Source: Aliihoeflea sp. 40Bstr573 (GTDB lineage Bacteria; Pseudomonadota; Alphaproteobacteria; Rhizobiales; Rhizobiaceae). Taken from it: a stretch of DNA of 64,000 nucleotides. The position numbers and the translations under genes are program-made. The stretch covers positions 1-64,000 of the forward strand of contig NZ_JAAAMH010000004.1 of assembly GCF_024105655.1 (NCBI RefSeq). Direction: 5' to 3'. This document shows, piece by piece, positions 41,550-51,040 of this stretch (position 1 is its first letter; every line of letters starts with the position of its first letter). Under the pieces are notes generated by a model. It was not told the DNA's origin and ran no database searches. It saw nothing but the letters and a program-made list of their open reading frames with translations.

Positions 41550-42197
41550 CTATTGGCCGGACGGGTGGGCGATGAGGATCGCGCGGCCGGATGTCAGCTG
41601 AACGGTCAGGTCGCCGGTGACCTCGTTGGAGAGCGTCAGCGACGAGCCGAAGGGAACGTACCGTTTCTCGAGCGGCCAGCGAACGCCTTCGAGCGTGAGG
41701 CCGGCAAGATCGGTCATCGCGACGACCGAGAACACGGTACCCGCCAGATAGTCGAGCCGGCGTACACCTTCAAGCAAGGGCACGCCTTCCTGCGTGCCGC
41801 TGGTCAGCAAGATGGAAAGCCCGCGCTCGGCCAGCCGCACGCCGAGCGCCAGATGCAGGAAGGCATGGTCCGCCCGCGGGCCGCCGAAGGCGCCGACCAG
41901 CGTCAGCGAAGTTGCGCCGCGCGCCAGCGCCGCCTCGACCGCGATCTCGCCATCGGTCATATCCTTGGCGGGCGGGAAGATCTCGCGCGCAATGTCGGGA
42001 TGGGCCGCATCGAGGACGGCATCGACGGAATCGAAATCGCCGGTCCAAAGCTCCGGCACGAGGCCGAGCGGGCCGGCATGGCGCATGCCCGAATCCGCCG
42101 CGATGACGCGGCTGCCGGCGATCTGACGACCAAGGCGCGGCGTCGGTTCGGCATCGCCGCCGAGCAGGATCGTGAAATGGGTGGAGGACGCGGTCAT
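41550..42197 (-). CDS. thiN: Thiamine diphosphokinase
   Basis: The protein has 215 residues. It makes thiamine diphosphate from thiamine and ATP. Motifs: ILLGGDAEP near the start, VIAADSGMRHA (about 32), WTGDFDSVD (about 53), FPPAKDMTDGEIAVEAAL (about 75) and GAFGGPRADHAFLHL (about 103). The C-terminal beta domain ends with LTVQLTSGRAILI. It reads into the ABC-F gene. Thiamine diphosphate is the cofactor of tkt and sucA, also in this window. Confidence 0.9.
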   Translation of the reverse strand: MTASSTHFTILLGGDAEPTPRLGRQIAGSRVIAADSGMRHAGPLGLVPELWTGDFDSVDAVLDAAHPDIAREIFPPAKDMTDGEIAVEAALARGATSLTLVGAFGGPRADHAFLHLALGVRLAERGLSILLTSGTQEGVPLLEGVRRLDYLAGTVFSVVAMTDLAGLTLEGVRWPLEKRYVPFGSSLTLSNEVTGDLTVQLTSGRAILIAHPSGQ

Positions 42198-42277
42198 CTT
42201 GCGCCCCTTAGCAAGGGTTTCGAGCGAAGGGAACAGATGGCTTCCATACGCGCGGCAACCGATCTAGTTTGCGGCAC

Positions 42278-43468
42278 ATGTTCATACCGTTCTTCCTCGA
42301 ACTGAAGGCCGCGCGCATCCCTGTCTCGCTCAGGGAGTATCTGTCGCTGCTCGAAGGCATGGACGCCCATCTCGTCGACTACGACGTCGAGGGCTTCTAT
42401 TATCTGGCGCGCGCGGCGATGGTGAAGGACGAGCGGCACATCGACCGCTTCGACCAGGTCTTCGGCCATGTCTTCAAGGGCGTCGAGGCGGTGTCGGGCG
42501 AGAGCGCCGTCGACGTTGCGAACATTCCCGAGGAATGGCTGCGGCGGCTGGCCGAAAAGCATCTGACCGACGAGGAGAAGAAACTCGTCGAAAGCCTCGG
42601 CGGCTTCGAGAAGCTGATGGAGACGCTGAAGAAGCGGCTCGAGGAGCAGAAGGGCCGCCACCAGGGCGGGTCGAAATGGATCGGCACCGCCGGCACCTCG
42701 CCCTTCGGCGCCTATGGCTACAACCCGGAAGGCGTGCGCATCGGCCAGGAAACGAGCCGCAACCGCCGCGCGGTCAAGGTCTGGGACAAGCGAGAATTCC
42801 GCAACTTCGACGATTCGGTCGAGCTTGGCACGCGCAACATCAAGGTCGCGCTGAAACGCCTGCGCCGCTGGGTGCGCGAGGGCGCCGATGAGGAATTCGA
42901 CCTCGGCGGCACCATCAAGTCGACCGCCGAACATGGCTATCTGGATGTCCAGACGCGCCCCGAACGGCGCAATGCGGTGAAGCTCCTCATGTTCTTCGAC
43001 GTCGGCGGCTCGATGGACGACCATATCCGTATCGTGGAGGAGCTGTTTTCCGCCGCGCGCGCCGAATTTCGGCAGCTCGAATATTTCTACTTCCACAACT
43101 GCATCTATGAGGGCGTGTGGAAGGACAATGCCCGCCGGCACTCCGAAGTCATTCCGACCTATGACGTTCTTCATAAGTACGGCGCCGACTACAAGGCGAT
43201 CTTCGTCGGTGACGCCTCAATGAGCCCCTACGAGATCGCCTACCCGGGCGGGGCGGTGGAGCATTGGAACGCTGAAGCCGGTATTGTCTGGCTGCAGCGC
43301 GTGCTCCAGCATTGGCCGAAGGCGGTCTGGCTCAATCCGGTGCGCGAGAAGCACTGGGGCTATACGCACTCGATCCAGATGATCCGCGAAATCTTTTCCG
43401 AGCGCATGTTCCCGTTGACGCTGAGCGGCCTGGAAAAGGCGACGCGCGAGCTGTCCCGCAGCCGCTGA
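42278..43468 (+). CDS. VWA-domain protein, CoxE-like
   Basis: The protein has 396 residues. The N-terminal half (MFIPFFLELKAARIPVSLRE, YLSLLEGMDAHLVDYDVE) and the VWA core (LLMFFDVGGSMDDHI with the metal-binding DxGGS near residue 250) match CoxE-like proteins widespread in proteobacteria. They often work with MoxR AAA+ ATPases to assemble or activate enzymes; no MoxR gene is here. ATG 42278 is preferred to the upstream TTG. Divergent from thiN. Confidence 0.88.
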   Translation: MFIPFFLELKAARIPVSLREYLSLLEGMDAHLVDYDVEGFYYLARAAMVKDERHIDRFDQVFGHVFKGVEAVSGESAVDVANIPEEWLRRLAEKHLTDEEKKLVESLGGFEKLMETLKKRLEEQKGRHQGGSKWIGTAGTSPFGAYGYNPEGVRIGQETSRNRRAVKVWDKREFRNFDDSVELGTRNIKVALKRLRRWVREGADEEFDLGGTIKSTAEHGYLDVQTRPERRNAVKLLMFFDVGGSMDDHIRIVEELFSAARAEFRQLEYFYFHNCIYEGVWKDNARRHSEVIPTYDVLHKYGADYKAIFVGDASMSPYEIAYPGGAVEHWNAEAGIVWLQRVLQHWPKAVWLNPVREKHWGYTHSIQMIREIFSERMFPLTLSGLEKATRELSRSR

Positions 43469-43564
43469 ACCGCCCTGACATTGCCCGAGGCTTGCGCGAA
43501 GTTTGGCTTCGCGCCACCTTCCCGCTTGCCGTCAAGCGCCTTCGCCAGCTATGATTAACAAATC

Positions 43565-44071
43565 ATGAAGACGCTCTCGATCGACATTCGCAAGGCCGAC
43601 CCGCACGACGCGGATGCGATCGCCGGCGTGCATCACGATGCCTGGGTGGGCGCCTATGCCGGCCTCATCCCGCATGGCGCGCTGAATTCCATGCTGTCGC
43701 GCCGTGGCGCGCACTGGTGGGAAAAGGCGATCCGGCGTGCGGCGAGCGTCCTCGTCGTCGAGATCGACGGAAATGTCGTCGGCTATGCTACGCTGGGGCG
43801 CAACCGCGCCCGCGACCTGCCGCAGGCCGGCGAGATCTACGAACTCTATCTGCTGCCCGAATATCAGGGCATCGGCCTCGGCACCCGTCTGTTCGAGGCC
43901 GCGCGCGACCGGCTGAAGGCACACGGCCTTTCCGGGCTCGTCGTCTGGGCGCTCGAGGACAATGACGGTGCCCGCGCCTTCTACGAGGGCGCAGGCGGCC
44001 GCGACGTCGCCGAAGGTGTGGAGATCTTTGACCAGAAGGCCCTGAAAAAGGTCGCCTACGTCTGGAACTGA
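43565..44071 (+). CDS. GNAT family N-acetyltransferase
   Basis: The protein has 168 residues. The acetyl-CoA fold is seen in IRKADPHDADAIAGVHHDAW, the core EIYELYLLPEYQGIGLGTRLF (Q/R-x-x-G-x-G/A loop, about 95-115) and the end LVVWALEDNDGARAFYEGAGG. The acceptor is unknown; RimI-like proteins acetylate protein N-termini, others small molecules. Isolated gene between the VWA and ppa genes. Confidence 0.85.
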   Translation: MKTLSIDIRKADPHDADAIAGVHHDAWVGAYAGLIPHGALNSMLSRRGAHWWEKAIRRAASVLVVEIDGNVVGYATLGRNRARDLPQAGEIYELYLLPEYQGIGLGTRLFEAARDRLKAHGLSGLVVWALEDNDGARAFYEGAGGRDVAEGVEIFDQKALKKVAYVWN

Positions 44072-44232
44072 TGGCGCCCAGCCGCAGCGGCGATGGCGGC
44101 ACTCTCAGCTCACTGCAGCCTTGCATTTCGTGCTTGAGACGCGACGTGACGCGCGGGTTCCTTGCATTGCAGCATGAGACGCGCTAACCGCTTGCGCACA
44201 TTTTCAGAACCTTGCGAAGACAGGATCAGCGC

Positions 44233-44769
44233 ATGCGCCTCGACGCGATTTCCATCGGCGACAACCCGCCCCATGACGTCAACGTCCTCATCGAAGTGCC
44301 GGCCGGCGGCCAGCCGATCAAGTACGAGATGGACAAGGACGCTGGCGTGCTTGTGGTCGACCGCTTCCTCTATACGCCGATGCGCTATCCCGGCAATTAC
44401 GGCTTCGTGCCACACACGCTGTCGGATGACGGTGACCCGATCGACGTGCTGATCTGCAACACGCGCGAGCTCGTGCCGGGCTGCGTCATCAATGTGCGCC
44501 CGATCGGCGTGCTGATCATGGAGGACGACGGCGGCAAGGACGAGAAGATCATCGCCGTGCCGACCCCGCATGTCACGCGCCGCTACGAGAACGTTCACAA
44601 CCATACCGACCTGCCGGAAATCACGCTGAAGCAGATCGAGCACTTCTTCGAACACTACAAGGATCTGGAGCCCGGCAAGTGGGTGAAGATCGGCGGATGG
44701 CAGGGCGCCGACAAGGCGCGCGCCATGATCGTCGAGGCGATCGAGCGGGCGAAGAGCAATAAGGCCTGA
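44233..44769 (+). CDS. ppa: Inorganic pyrophosphatase
   Basis: The protein has 178 residues, the usual length of family I enzymes. It splits pyrophosphate to phosphate and pulls biosynthetic reactions forward. Motifs: [38 protein letters not shown] and the metal site [13 protein letters not shown] 44233 is chosen; the upstream ATG at 44212 lacks homologous sequence. A UUCG-loop terminator follows. Confidence 0.95.
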   Translation: MRLDAISIGDNPPHDVNVLIEVPAGGQPIKYEMDKDAGVLVVDRFLYTPMRYPGNYGFVPHTLSDDGDPIDVLICNTRELVPGCVINVRPIGVLIMEDDGGKDEKIIAVPTPHVTRRYENVHNHTDLPEITLKQIEHFFEHYKDLEPGKWVKIGGWQGADKARAMIVEAIERAKSNKA

Positions 44770-44790
44770 CCGACCCGGGCGAACGGAACG

Positions 44791-44812
44791 AGGGCGCTTC
44801 GGCGCCCTTTTT
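44791..44812 (+). terminator. Rho-independent terminator of ppa
   Basis: GGGCGC, the stable loop TTCG, and GCGCCC are followed by TTTTTC. It ends ppa and touches the stop codon of the convergent gene. Confidence 0.92.
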
Positions 44813-45396
44813 CATTGGCTGACGAGATCGCGGATCGCGGAATCGGAATATTCCGGCGCATCGGTGCCGCAGGCGAAATCGCGCGCGTTCGCGTCGGCCA
44901 TCTCGCGCGCCTCGACATTGGCACCGGGATTGCCCGAAGCCATCACATAGCCGACGAAGCAACCGGCGCGATCGGCCAGGCCCGCCACCTTGCTGACAAC
45001 GAGAATCTCGGTGTCGGACCGACCCTCACCGCCGGCGGCCACGAACCAGCGATGAATCGCCGCGAACGGCGTCTCACTGCGCTCTTGCCGGTCGATGCGC
45101 CATTCGATGCGCGGGCCGGCATGGTTGAAGGGATGGAAACCGGGCTGGCGCGGCAACTCGCCCTCGGGTGGGAAGCCGTAAAAGATCGTCTCACGCAGGT
45201 CGGTGTAGCTCAGCAGGACCGGGTAGCCGCGATAGCCGCCGCAGGCGAGGTCGGCCCAGTCGCCGTCACCCTCGTCCGCCATGCGATGGACGCCGCAGCC
45301 GCTGTCGGCGTCGAAGTCGGTGTATTCGGAGACGATTTCGGCGTGGCCGACGCTGGCGGTCAGGAAAAAGAGCCATGCAGCGGCGGCCGTCTTCAC
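44812..45396 (-). CDS. Secreted protein of unknown function
   Basis: The protein has 194 residues with a signal peptide (about 1-19, AAAAWLFFLTASVGHA). Cysteines occur near GCGVHRM, LACGGYRG, AGCFVGYVMAS and FACGTDAPEY; the spacing suggests two disulphides. The part ILVVSKVAGLADRAGCFVG resembles other conserved exported proteins of Hyphomicrobiales, with no known role. The start overlaps the pncA stop (ATGA), so it is co-translated. Confidence 0.8.
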   Translation of the reverse strand: MKTAAAAWLFFLTASVGHAEIVSEYTDFDADSGCGVHRMADEGDGDWADLACGGYRGYPVLLSYTDLRETIFYGFPPEGELPRQPGFHPFNHAGPRIEWRIDRQERSETPFAAIHRWFVAAGGEGRSDTEILVVSKVAGLADRAGCFVGYVMASGNPGANVEAREMADANARDFACGTDAPEYSDSAIRDLVSQ

Positions 45397-45992
45397 GCGA
45401 GCACCACGCCGGCAGACTTCATCTCATCTGTCATGGCAGCCAGCGATCCGCCAAGGTCGATGGCGCGGCAGGCCTCCAGCGCCACGGTGACCGAAAAGCC
45501 GAGCTTCACGGCATCGAGCGCCGAATAGGCGACGCAGAAATCCGTCGCCAGCCCGACCAGCGTCAGCTTGCGAATGCCGCGCTCCCTGAGATAGCCGCCG
45601 AGCCCGGTCGGCGTCGCCCGATCGTTCTCGAAGAAGGCGGAGTAGGAATCGATCGCCGGCCGGAATCCTTTGCGCAGGAGGATTTCGGCGCGCGTCCAGT
45701 CGAGATCGGGGTGGAAGGCTGCGCCCCTGGTGCCCTGCACGCAATGGTCGGGCCAGAGCGTCTGCATGCCGTAGTCCATCTCGATCGTCTCGAACGGCGC
45801 CTTGCCTTCGTGCCGCGAGGCGAAGCTCGAATGGCCTCCCGGGTGCCAGTCCTGCGTCAGGATCACGTGTGGCGTCGCTTCGATCATCCGGTTGACGATC
45901 GGCACGATGGCGTCGCCATCCTCGACGGCGAGCGCGCCTCCGGGGCAGAAATCGTTCTGTAAGTCGATGACGATCAGTGCTTCCTCGGCCAT
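45393..45992 (-). CDS. pncA: Nicotinamidase
   Basis: The protein has 199 residues. It turns nicotinamide into nicotinic acid for NAD salvage. The active-site Asp is in VIDLQNDFCPGGAL (about D10), the metal site in TQDWHPGGHSSFAS (about D49-H55), Lys in RKGF, and the catalytic Cys in GLATDFCVAYSALD (about C137). It is a complete isochorismatase-fold enzyme. It leads a two-gene operon and is divergent from the M20 gene. Confidence 0.92.
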   Translation of the reverse strand: MAEEALIVIDLQNDFCPGGALAVEDGDAIVPIVNRMIEATPHVILTQDWHPGGHSSFASRHEGKAPFETIEMDYGMQTLWPDHCVQGTRGAAFHPDLDWTRAEILLRKGFRPAIDSYSAFFENDRATPTGLGGYLRERGIRKLTLVGLATDFCVAYSALDAVKLGFSVTVALEACRAIDLGGSLAAMTDEMKSAGVVLA

Positions 45993-46106
45993 GCGCGCTT
46001 CTCCCGTTATCGGCCCGCACCCTAGTCAGCGACCGCGCTGAGGGCAACATTTGCGGTTCCCATGCCGCAAGCCGCTGGCTAGTCTGCACCGAGTGAACTG
46101 GAGACG

Positions 46107-47273
46107 ATGATGCCGATCCTGAACCGCGCGAGCGAACTGCACGATGAAATCGTCGGCTGGCGCAGGCACATCCACCAACATCCCGAAATCGGCTTCGAGG
46201 TTCACCAGACGGCGGAATTCGTCGCGCGCAAGCTGGAGGAGTTCGGCGTCAACGAGATCCATCGCGGGTTCGGCGAAACGGGTATCGTCGGCGTGATCCG
46301 CGGCCGACTCGGCGACGGGCCTGCGATCGCCCTGCGCGCCGACATGGACGCACTGCCGATCGTCGAGGCGACATCCCAGCCGCATGCTTCCACAATCGAG
46401 GGCGCCATGCATGCCTGCGGCCATGACGGCCATACGGCGATGCTGCTTGGCGCCGCCAAATACCTCGCCGAAACGCGCAACTTCAAGGGCTCCGTCGTCC
46501 TCGTCTTCCAGCCGGCCGAGGAGATCGGCGGCGGCGCGAAGGCAATGATCGAAGACGGGCTCTTCGACCGCTTCGGCATCGGTCACGTCTACGGCATGCA
46601 CAACATGCCCGGACTTGCAGCCGGCCACATCGCGCTTCGGCCCGGATCGATGATGGCGGCGTCAGCCAAGTTCACCATCCGCGTGACGGGGCGCGGCGGC
46701 CATGCGGCGCGCCCGCATACCACGATCGACCCAATCGTGACCGGCGCGCAGATCGTCACCGCGCTGCAGATGATCGTCTCGCGCAACACCGACCCGGTTA
46801 CCTCGGCGGTGGTGACGGTGACGAAGTTCGATGCCGGAACGGCCTACAACATCATTCCCGAAGTCATCGAATTGTGGGGCAGCGTGCGTGCGCTCTCGAT
46901 GGATGTGGCGAAGGCGACCGAGGACCGGATCGTCCACATCGCCACGAAGATCGGCGAGGCCGCTGGCGCGAGCGTCGAGGTCGACTACAACCAGACCATC
47001 TCGGTGACCCACAACGACCCCGACGAAGCCGCCTTCTCGACAGACGTCGCGCGCGAGGTCGTCGGCGAGGCGCAGGTGGACGGCGAAGTTGCGCCGGTCA
47101 TGGCGGGCGAGGATTTCTCGCGCATGCTGGAACTGCGCCCCGGCACCCTGGTCTTCCTCGGCAACGGCAAGTCGGCCGACCTCCACCACCCCGCCTATGA
47201 TTTCGAGGACGAGGCAATTCCGGCCGGCGTTTCCTACTGGATCCGTCTCGTCGAGCGGAAGCTTGCCGCATGA
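46107..47273 (+). CDS. M20-family amidohydrolase (hippurate/aminoacylase type)
   Basis: The protein has 388 residues. It removes acyl groups from N-acylated amino acids or related amides. Motifs: RRHIHQHPEIGFEV (about 16-29), ALRADMDALPI (about 74), MHACGHDGHTAMLLG (metal Cys and His, about 97) and FQPAEEIGGGAKAMI (catalytic Glu, about 134). The C-terminal AGEDFSRML has the last metal ligand region. The stop overlaps a small membrane-protein gene. The exact substrate cannot be told. Confidence 0.9.
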   Translation: MMPILNRASELHDEIVGWRRHIHQHPEIGFEVHQTAEFVARKLEEFGVNEIHRGFGETGIVGVIRGRLGDGPAIALRADMDALPIVEATSQPHASTIEGAMHACGHDGHTAMLLGAAKYLAETRNFKGSVVLVFQPAEEIGGGAKAMIEDGLFDRFGIGHVYGMHNMPGLAAGHIALRPGSMMAASAKFTIRVTGRGGHAARPHTTIDPIVTGAQIVTALQMIVSRNTDPVTSAVVTVTKFDAGTAYNIIPEVIELWGSVRALSMDVAKATEDRIVHIATKIGEAAGASVEVDYNQTISVTHNDPDEAAFSTDVAREVVGEAQVDGEVAPVMAGEDFSRMLELRPGTLVFLGNGKSADLHHPAYDFEDEAIPAGVSYWIRLVERKLAA

Positions 47274-47488
47274 GGCACGACGAAGAGGAATCGAAACGCA
47301 TCATCCGCCGCGTCGGCCAGGAAAGCGAGGCGACGATGGCAACGCGCGTGCGCCGTCACCTGTCGGGCGCCGACGCGGACCCGGAAGATTGGGTGGAGGT
47401 CTGGGGCACACGCATCGGGCGCGTCTTCAGCATCGTCCTCGCCGCCGTGCTCGTCTGGTGGCTGATCGATTTCATCCGCACATTATGA
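47270..47488 (+). CDS. Small single-span membrane protein
   Basis: The protein has 72 residues. A charged cytoplasmic part (EEESKRIIRRVGQESEAT) is followed by one TM helix near the C-terminus (VFSIVLAAVLVWWLIDFI). Start and stop overlap its neighbours (47270-47273 and 47485-47488), so it is translated with the M20 and pdxY genes. Similar small proteins are common in Hyphomicrobiales; function unknown. Confidence 0.8.
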   Translation: MRHDEEESKRIIRRVGQESEATMATRVRRHLSGADADPEDWVEVWGTRIGRVFSIVLAAVLVWWLIDFIRTL

Positions 47489-48324
47489 CGAAGCCGGCGC
47501 TCCTCGTCATATCGAGCCATGTCGTGCGAGGCACCGTCGGCAACCGGGCGGCCGTCTTCGCGCTCGAAACGCTCGGCTTTCCCGTCTGGGCCGTGCCGAC
47601 CGTGACGCTGCCCTGGCACCCCGGCCATGGACCCGCAACGCGCATCGTTGCGCCCGCCGACGCCTTCGCGGCGCTGCTGTCCGACCTGGAAGGCGCGCCA
47701 TGGCTCGGCGAGGTGGGCGGCGTGCTGACCGGCTATCTCGGCAGCGCGCAGCAGGCAGAGCCGGTGGCCCGGCTGATCGAGGCGGTGAAGGCACGCAACC
47801 CCGACGCCCTTTATGTCTGCGACCCGGTGATCGGCGATCGCGGCGGGCTCTATGTGCCGCAGGCCACTGCGGAGGCGATCCGCGACCATCTTCTGCCGCT
47901 GGCCGATATCGCGACGCCGAACCGGGCCGAGCTCGACTGGCTGGCGGGCCGCACCAACGAGACGCTGGACGAAATTGCCGCTGCCGCGCGCGACCTGCCG
48001 CCGCGCGCCATGCTCGTCACCTCCGCGCCGGCGGTTGACGGACGTATCGGCAATTTGTGGGTGGACGGGACGACGACGTTTCTCGCCAGCCATGACCTCG
48101 TCTTGAAGCCGCCGAACGGACTTGGCGACCTGACGGCGGCGATGCTGCTCGCGCAGCGTCTGGAGGGGAGGAATGCGCACGAGGCCGTGCGGCACGTCAC
48201 CGCCGCCGTGTTCGACGTCCTGTCGCGCGCAGCGGCGCGCGGTGCGAACGAGCTGATGCTGGAGACAGACGTGGCAAGCCTGACCGCGCCGAAGGCATTG
48301 GTCGATGTCCGCCCACTTGGCTGA
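47485..48324 (+). CDS. pdxY: Pyridoxal kinase
   Basis: The protein has 279 residues. It phosphorylates pyridoxal to the coenzyme form. Family signs: LVISSHVVRGTVGNRAAVFA at the start, TLPWHPGH, LTGYLGSAQQAEP, YVCDPVIGDRGGLYVPQ, TPNRAELDWLAGR and the ATP/anion-hole end LKPPNGLGDLTAAML (catalytic Asp). ATG 47485 overlaps the previous stop. The last 20 bases overlap the DUF429 gene. Confidence 0.9.
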   Translation: MTKPALLVISSHVVRGTVGNRAAVFALETLGFPVWAVPTVTLPWHPGHGPATRIVAPADAFAALLSDLEGAPWLGEVGGVLTGYLGSAQQAEPVARLIEAVKARNPDALYVCDPVIGDRGGLYVPQATAEAIRDHLLPLADIATPNRAELDWLAGRTNETLDEIAAAARDLPPRAMLVTSAPAVDGRIGNLWVDGTTTFLASHDLVLKPPNGLGDLTAAMLLAQRLEGRNAHEAVRHVTAAVFDVLSRAAARGANELMLETDVASLTAPKALVDVRPLG

Positions 48325-49081
48325 AAGGGTGGTCGTCGGCGTCGACGGTTGCAAGGGCGGGTGGATCGCCGTTTCGCGAACGGGCGGCGACAGCGTCGAT
48401 TGCCGCGTCCACCCGTCATTCGAAGCGCTGATCGCCTTCCATCCCGCCAACACCGTCATAGCCGTCGACATGCCCATCGGCCTGCCCGACCGGATCGGTC
48501 GTGCTGGACGCGGTCCGGAGGCCCTCGTCCGCGAGCATCTTGGCGCGCGCCAGTCGAGCGTCTTTGCGATCCCGTCGCGGGCGGCGGTCTATGCCGCGAC
48601 CGACCCGTTCACCACGCTCGACACATGGTACGACGACCACCGAAAGGCGAGCGAGGTCGCGCGCAAGACCTCCGATCCGCCGCGCGGCGTCTCGATCCAG
48701 GCCTTCGCGCTGTTCTCCAAGATCCGCGAGATCGACGCGCTGCTGCGCGCACGGCCGGAGCTCCGCTTCCGTGTGATCGAATCCCATCCCGAGGCGGCGT
48801 TCTGGCGGCTTAACGGCGAGCGCGCGATGGTCCTTCCGAAGAAGATCAAGGGACAGGTCTACCCCGCGGGCATGGCGGAGCGGCGCTCTCTTCTTGGCGC
48901 TCGAGGGCTGGACGCGGCCTTTCTGCACGAAAGGTGCCCAGCCGGCGCAGGCGAGGACGACTTCCTTGACGCCTGCGCGATGCTGCTCGTGGCGGAGCGT
49001 CGGGCGAGCGGGCTGGCGCAGCCCTTCCCCGACCCACCGTTCGAAGATGGCCACGGCATTCCGATCGCAATCTGGACGTGA
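48305..49081 (+). CDS. DUF429 protein
   Basis: The protein has 258 residues. DUF429 is recognised from VVVGVDGCKGGWIAVS, VIAVDMPIGLPDRIG, SSVFAIPSRAAVYA, VIESHPEAAFWRLNG and the end GEDDFLDACAMLLVAERRA. The Asp-rich RNase H-like fold suggests a nuclease, but activity is not established. Overlap with pdxY by 20 bases shows one operon. Confidence 0.87.
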   Translation: MSAHLAERVVVGVDGCKGGWIAVSRTGGDSVDCRVHPSFEALIAFHPANTVIAVDMPIGLPDRIGRAGRGPEALVREHLGARQSSVFAIPSRAAVYAATDPFTTLDTWYDDHRKASEVARKTSDPPRGVSIQAFALFSKIREIDALLRARPELRFRVIESHPEAAFWRLNGERAMVLPKKIKGQVYPAGMAERRSLLGARGLDAAFLHERCPAGAGEDDFLDACAMLLVAERRASGLAQPFPDPPFEDGHGIPIAIWT

Positions 49082-49117
49082 TTGCCCGCACGGAATTTTC
49101 CGTCTATTTCATCGTCC

Positions 49118-49780
49118 ATGAGCCATCTGCCTGACACTCTCCTCACTGGTTATCGCGATTTCATGAGCGGTCGGTACACGACCGAGAGCGAGCGCTATCG
49201 CACTCTGGCCAAGGAAGGCCAGAAGCCTGAAACCATGGTGATCGCCTGCTGCGACAGCCGTGCCGCGCCGGAAACGATCTTCAATGCCAGCCCGGGCGAG
49301 CTGTTCGTGGTGCGCAACGTGGCGAATCTCGTGCCGCCCTACGAGCCCGACGACAAGCTGCATGCGACATCGGCGGCGCTCGAATTCGCGGTGCAAAGCC
49401 TGAAGGTGAAACATATCGTCGTGCTCGGGCACGGCCGATGCGGGGGCATTTCGGCCGCGCTCAATCCCATGAGCGAACCGCTCTCGCCCGGCGACTTCAT
49501 CGGCCGCTGGATGAGCCTCGTCGCCCCGGCCGCCCAGATGGTCGCTGGCAACGACGTCATGACCGCCGCTGAACGCCAGACCGCGATGGAGCGCATCTCG
49601 ATCCGCTTCTCGCTCGCCAATCTGCGCACGTTTCCGTGCGTCGACATTCTCGAGAAGAAGGGTCGGCTGACCCTGCACGGCGCCTGGTTCGACATCTCGT
49701 CGGGCGAGTTGTGGGCGATGGACCCGGCGACGGGCGATTTCGAGCGGCCGGACCTGGCGCGCACCGAAACGCCGGCCTGA
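49118..49780 (+). CDS. Beta-class carbonic anhydrase
   Basis: The protein has 220 residues. It converts CO2 and bicarbonate. Zinc ligands are seen in IACCDSRAAPE (Cys, about 41; Asp-Arg pair) and VLGHGRCGGI (His and Cys, about 105-110). The middle VRNVANLVPPYEPD and the end WFDISSGELW are typical. ATG 49118 is used; an upstream ATG at 49082 would add 12 unconserved residues. Converges on the MFS gene, three bases apart. Confidence 0.92.
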   Translation: MSHLPDTLLTGYRDFMSGRYTTESERYRTLAKEGQKPETMVIACCDSRAAPETIFNASPGELFVVRNVANLVPPYEPDDKLHATSAALEFAVQSLKVKHIVVLGHGRCGGISAALNPMSEPLSPGDFIGRWMSLVAPAAQMVAGNDVMTAAERQTAMERISIRFSLANLRTFPCVDILEKKGRLTLHGAWFDISSGELWAMDPATGDFERPDLARTETPA

Positions 49781-49783
49781 GGT

Positions 49784-51040
49784 CTATTCCGCCGGCGCGG
49801 CAGGCGTGATGACGGTGCGCGCGAGCGCCGGCTCGGGATAGCGGCTCCACAGCACCCAAGACAGGATGGCGAAGAAGCCCATCGCGGGAATGACCGTCGA
49901 AAGACCCGTGACGGGATCGCCGACGAGCGCCGCGATCATGCCGCCGACGAGACCGCCGCCCATCTGGACGAAGCCGCTCATCGAAGCCGCCGCTCCCGCC
50001 ATGTGCGGAAAGGGAGCGAGCGACGCCGTCGACATGGCCGGCATGACGAAGGCGATGCCGAACGCATAGACGCCGACCGGGCCCATGACGAGCAGGAAGC
50101 TCGGCTCGAATAGGTGCAGGCCGATGGCAAGGAGCAGGCTGCCGGCTGCGATGAAGCAGAGCCCCGGTATGACGAGCTGGTAGGCGCTGCGCTTGCCCAT
50201 CAGGCGGCGCATGACGACGGCGCCGATGAAGAACGCGCCGGACTGCATCAGCATGCCGAGGCCGAACTGCGTGGGCGTCAGCCCGACCCGGTCCATCAGC
50301 ACGAACGGCAGGATGGTGGCGAGCGTGTAGAGCGCGCCGACCGAGCCGCCCATGACGAAGCTCGACCACATGAAATAGCCGCTGGTCGACAGCGATCTGT
50401 ATGAGCGCATGAGCGCGCGCGGCTTGACCCGCGAGGGATCACGCACCACCGTTTCCGTCATCGCGAACTTGACGACGAGAATGATCGTGACGCCGAAGGC
50501 GAGCATGAAGGCGAAGATCGCATGCCAGCCGAACAGCTCCATCGTGATTCCGCCGAGCGTCGGCGAGAAGGCAGGGCCGATGCCGAGGATCATGCCGATG
50601 AGATTCATGATCCGCGCGGAACGCTCGTTGGTGAAAAGGTCGCGTACGATGGCGCGCGAGATGGCGATGCCCGCCGCCGCGCCGACACCCTGCGCAAAGC
50701 GCGCGGCAATCAGCAATTCGATCGTCGGCGCGAGAATCGCGGCGACGGTCGCGGCAAGGTAGATGCCCATGAACGCGATGGTGATCGGCTTGCGGCCATA
50801 GCCGTCAGAAAGCGGCCCGCAGACGAGTTGGGCGAAGGCGAAGCCTGCGAAATAGAGCGACAGCGTCATCTTCACCGCCGCGTCGGTGGTGCCGAACGCG
50901 CGCACGATCTCGGGCATGGCAGGCGTGAACAGCGCCATCGAGATAGGGCCGATGGCGACGAGAAGCGCGCCGATGATCGAGACGCGCAGTTCGCTCATGA
51001 CCGGCTGCGACGCGACTGGCTGGGCAGGCTGCATGTTCAT
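49784..51040 (-). CDS. Bcr/CflA-type MFS drug efflux protein
   Basis: The protein has 418 residues with 12 TM helices. The 2-3 loop motif GPLSDGYGRKP, followed by helices with RFAQGVGAAAGIAISRAIVRD, is that of Bcr/CflA exporters (bicyclomycin, chloramphenicol). ATG 51040 overlaps the MarR gene stop, so regulator and pump form an operon. Substrate unknown. Confidence 0.88.
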   Translation of the reverse strand: MNMQPAQPVASQPVMSELRVSIIGALLVAIGPISMALFTPAMPEIVRAFGTTDAAVKMTLSLYFAGFAFAQLVCGPLSDGYGRKPITIAFMGIYLAATVAAILAPTIELLIAARFAQGVGAAAGIAISRAIVRDLFTNERSARIMNLIGMILGIGPAFSPTLGGITMELFGWHAIFAFMLAFGVTIILVVKFAMTETVVRDPSRVKPRALMRSYRSLSTSGYFMWSSFVMGGSVGALYTLATILPFVLMDRVGLTPTQFGLGMLMQSGAFFIGAVVMRRLMGKRSAYQLVIPGLCFIAAGSLLLAIGLHLFEPSFLLVMGPVGVYAFGIAFVMPAMSTASLAPFPHMAGAAASMSGFVQMGGGLVGGMIAALVGDPVTGLSTVIPAMGFFAILSWVLWSRYPEPALARTVITPAAPAE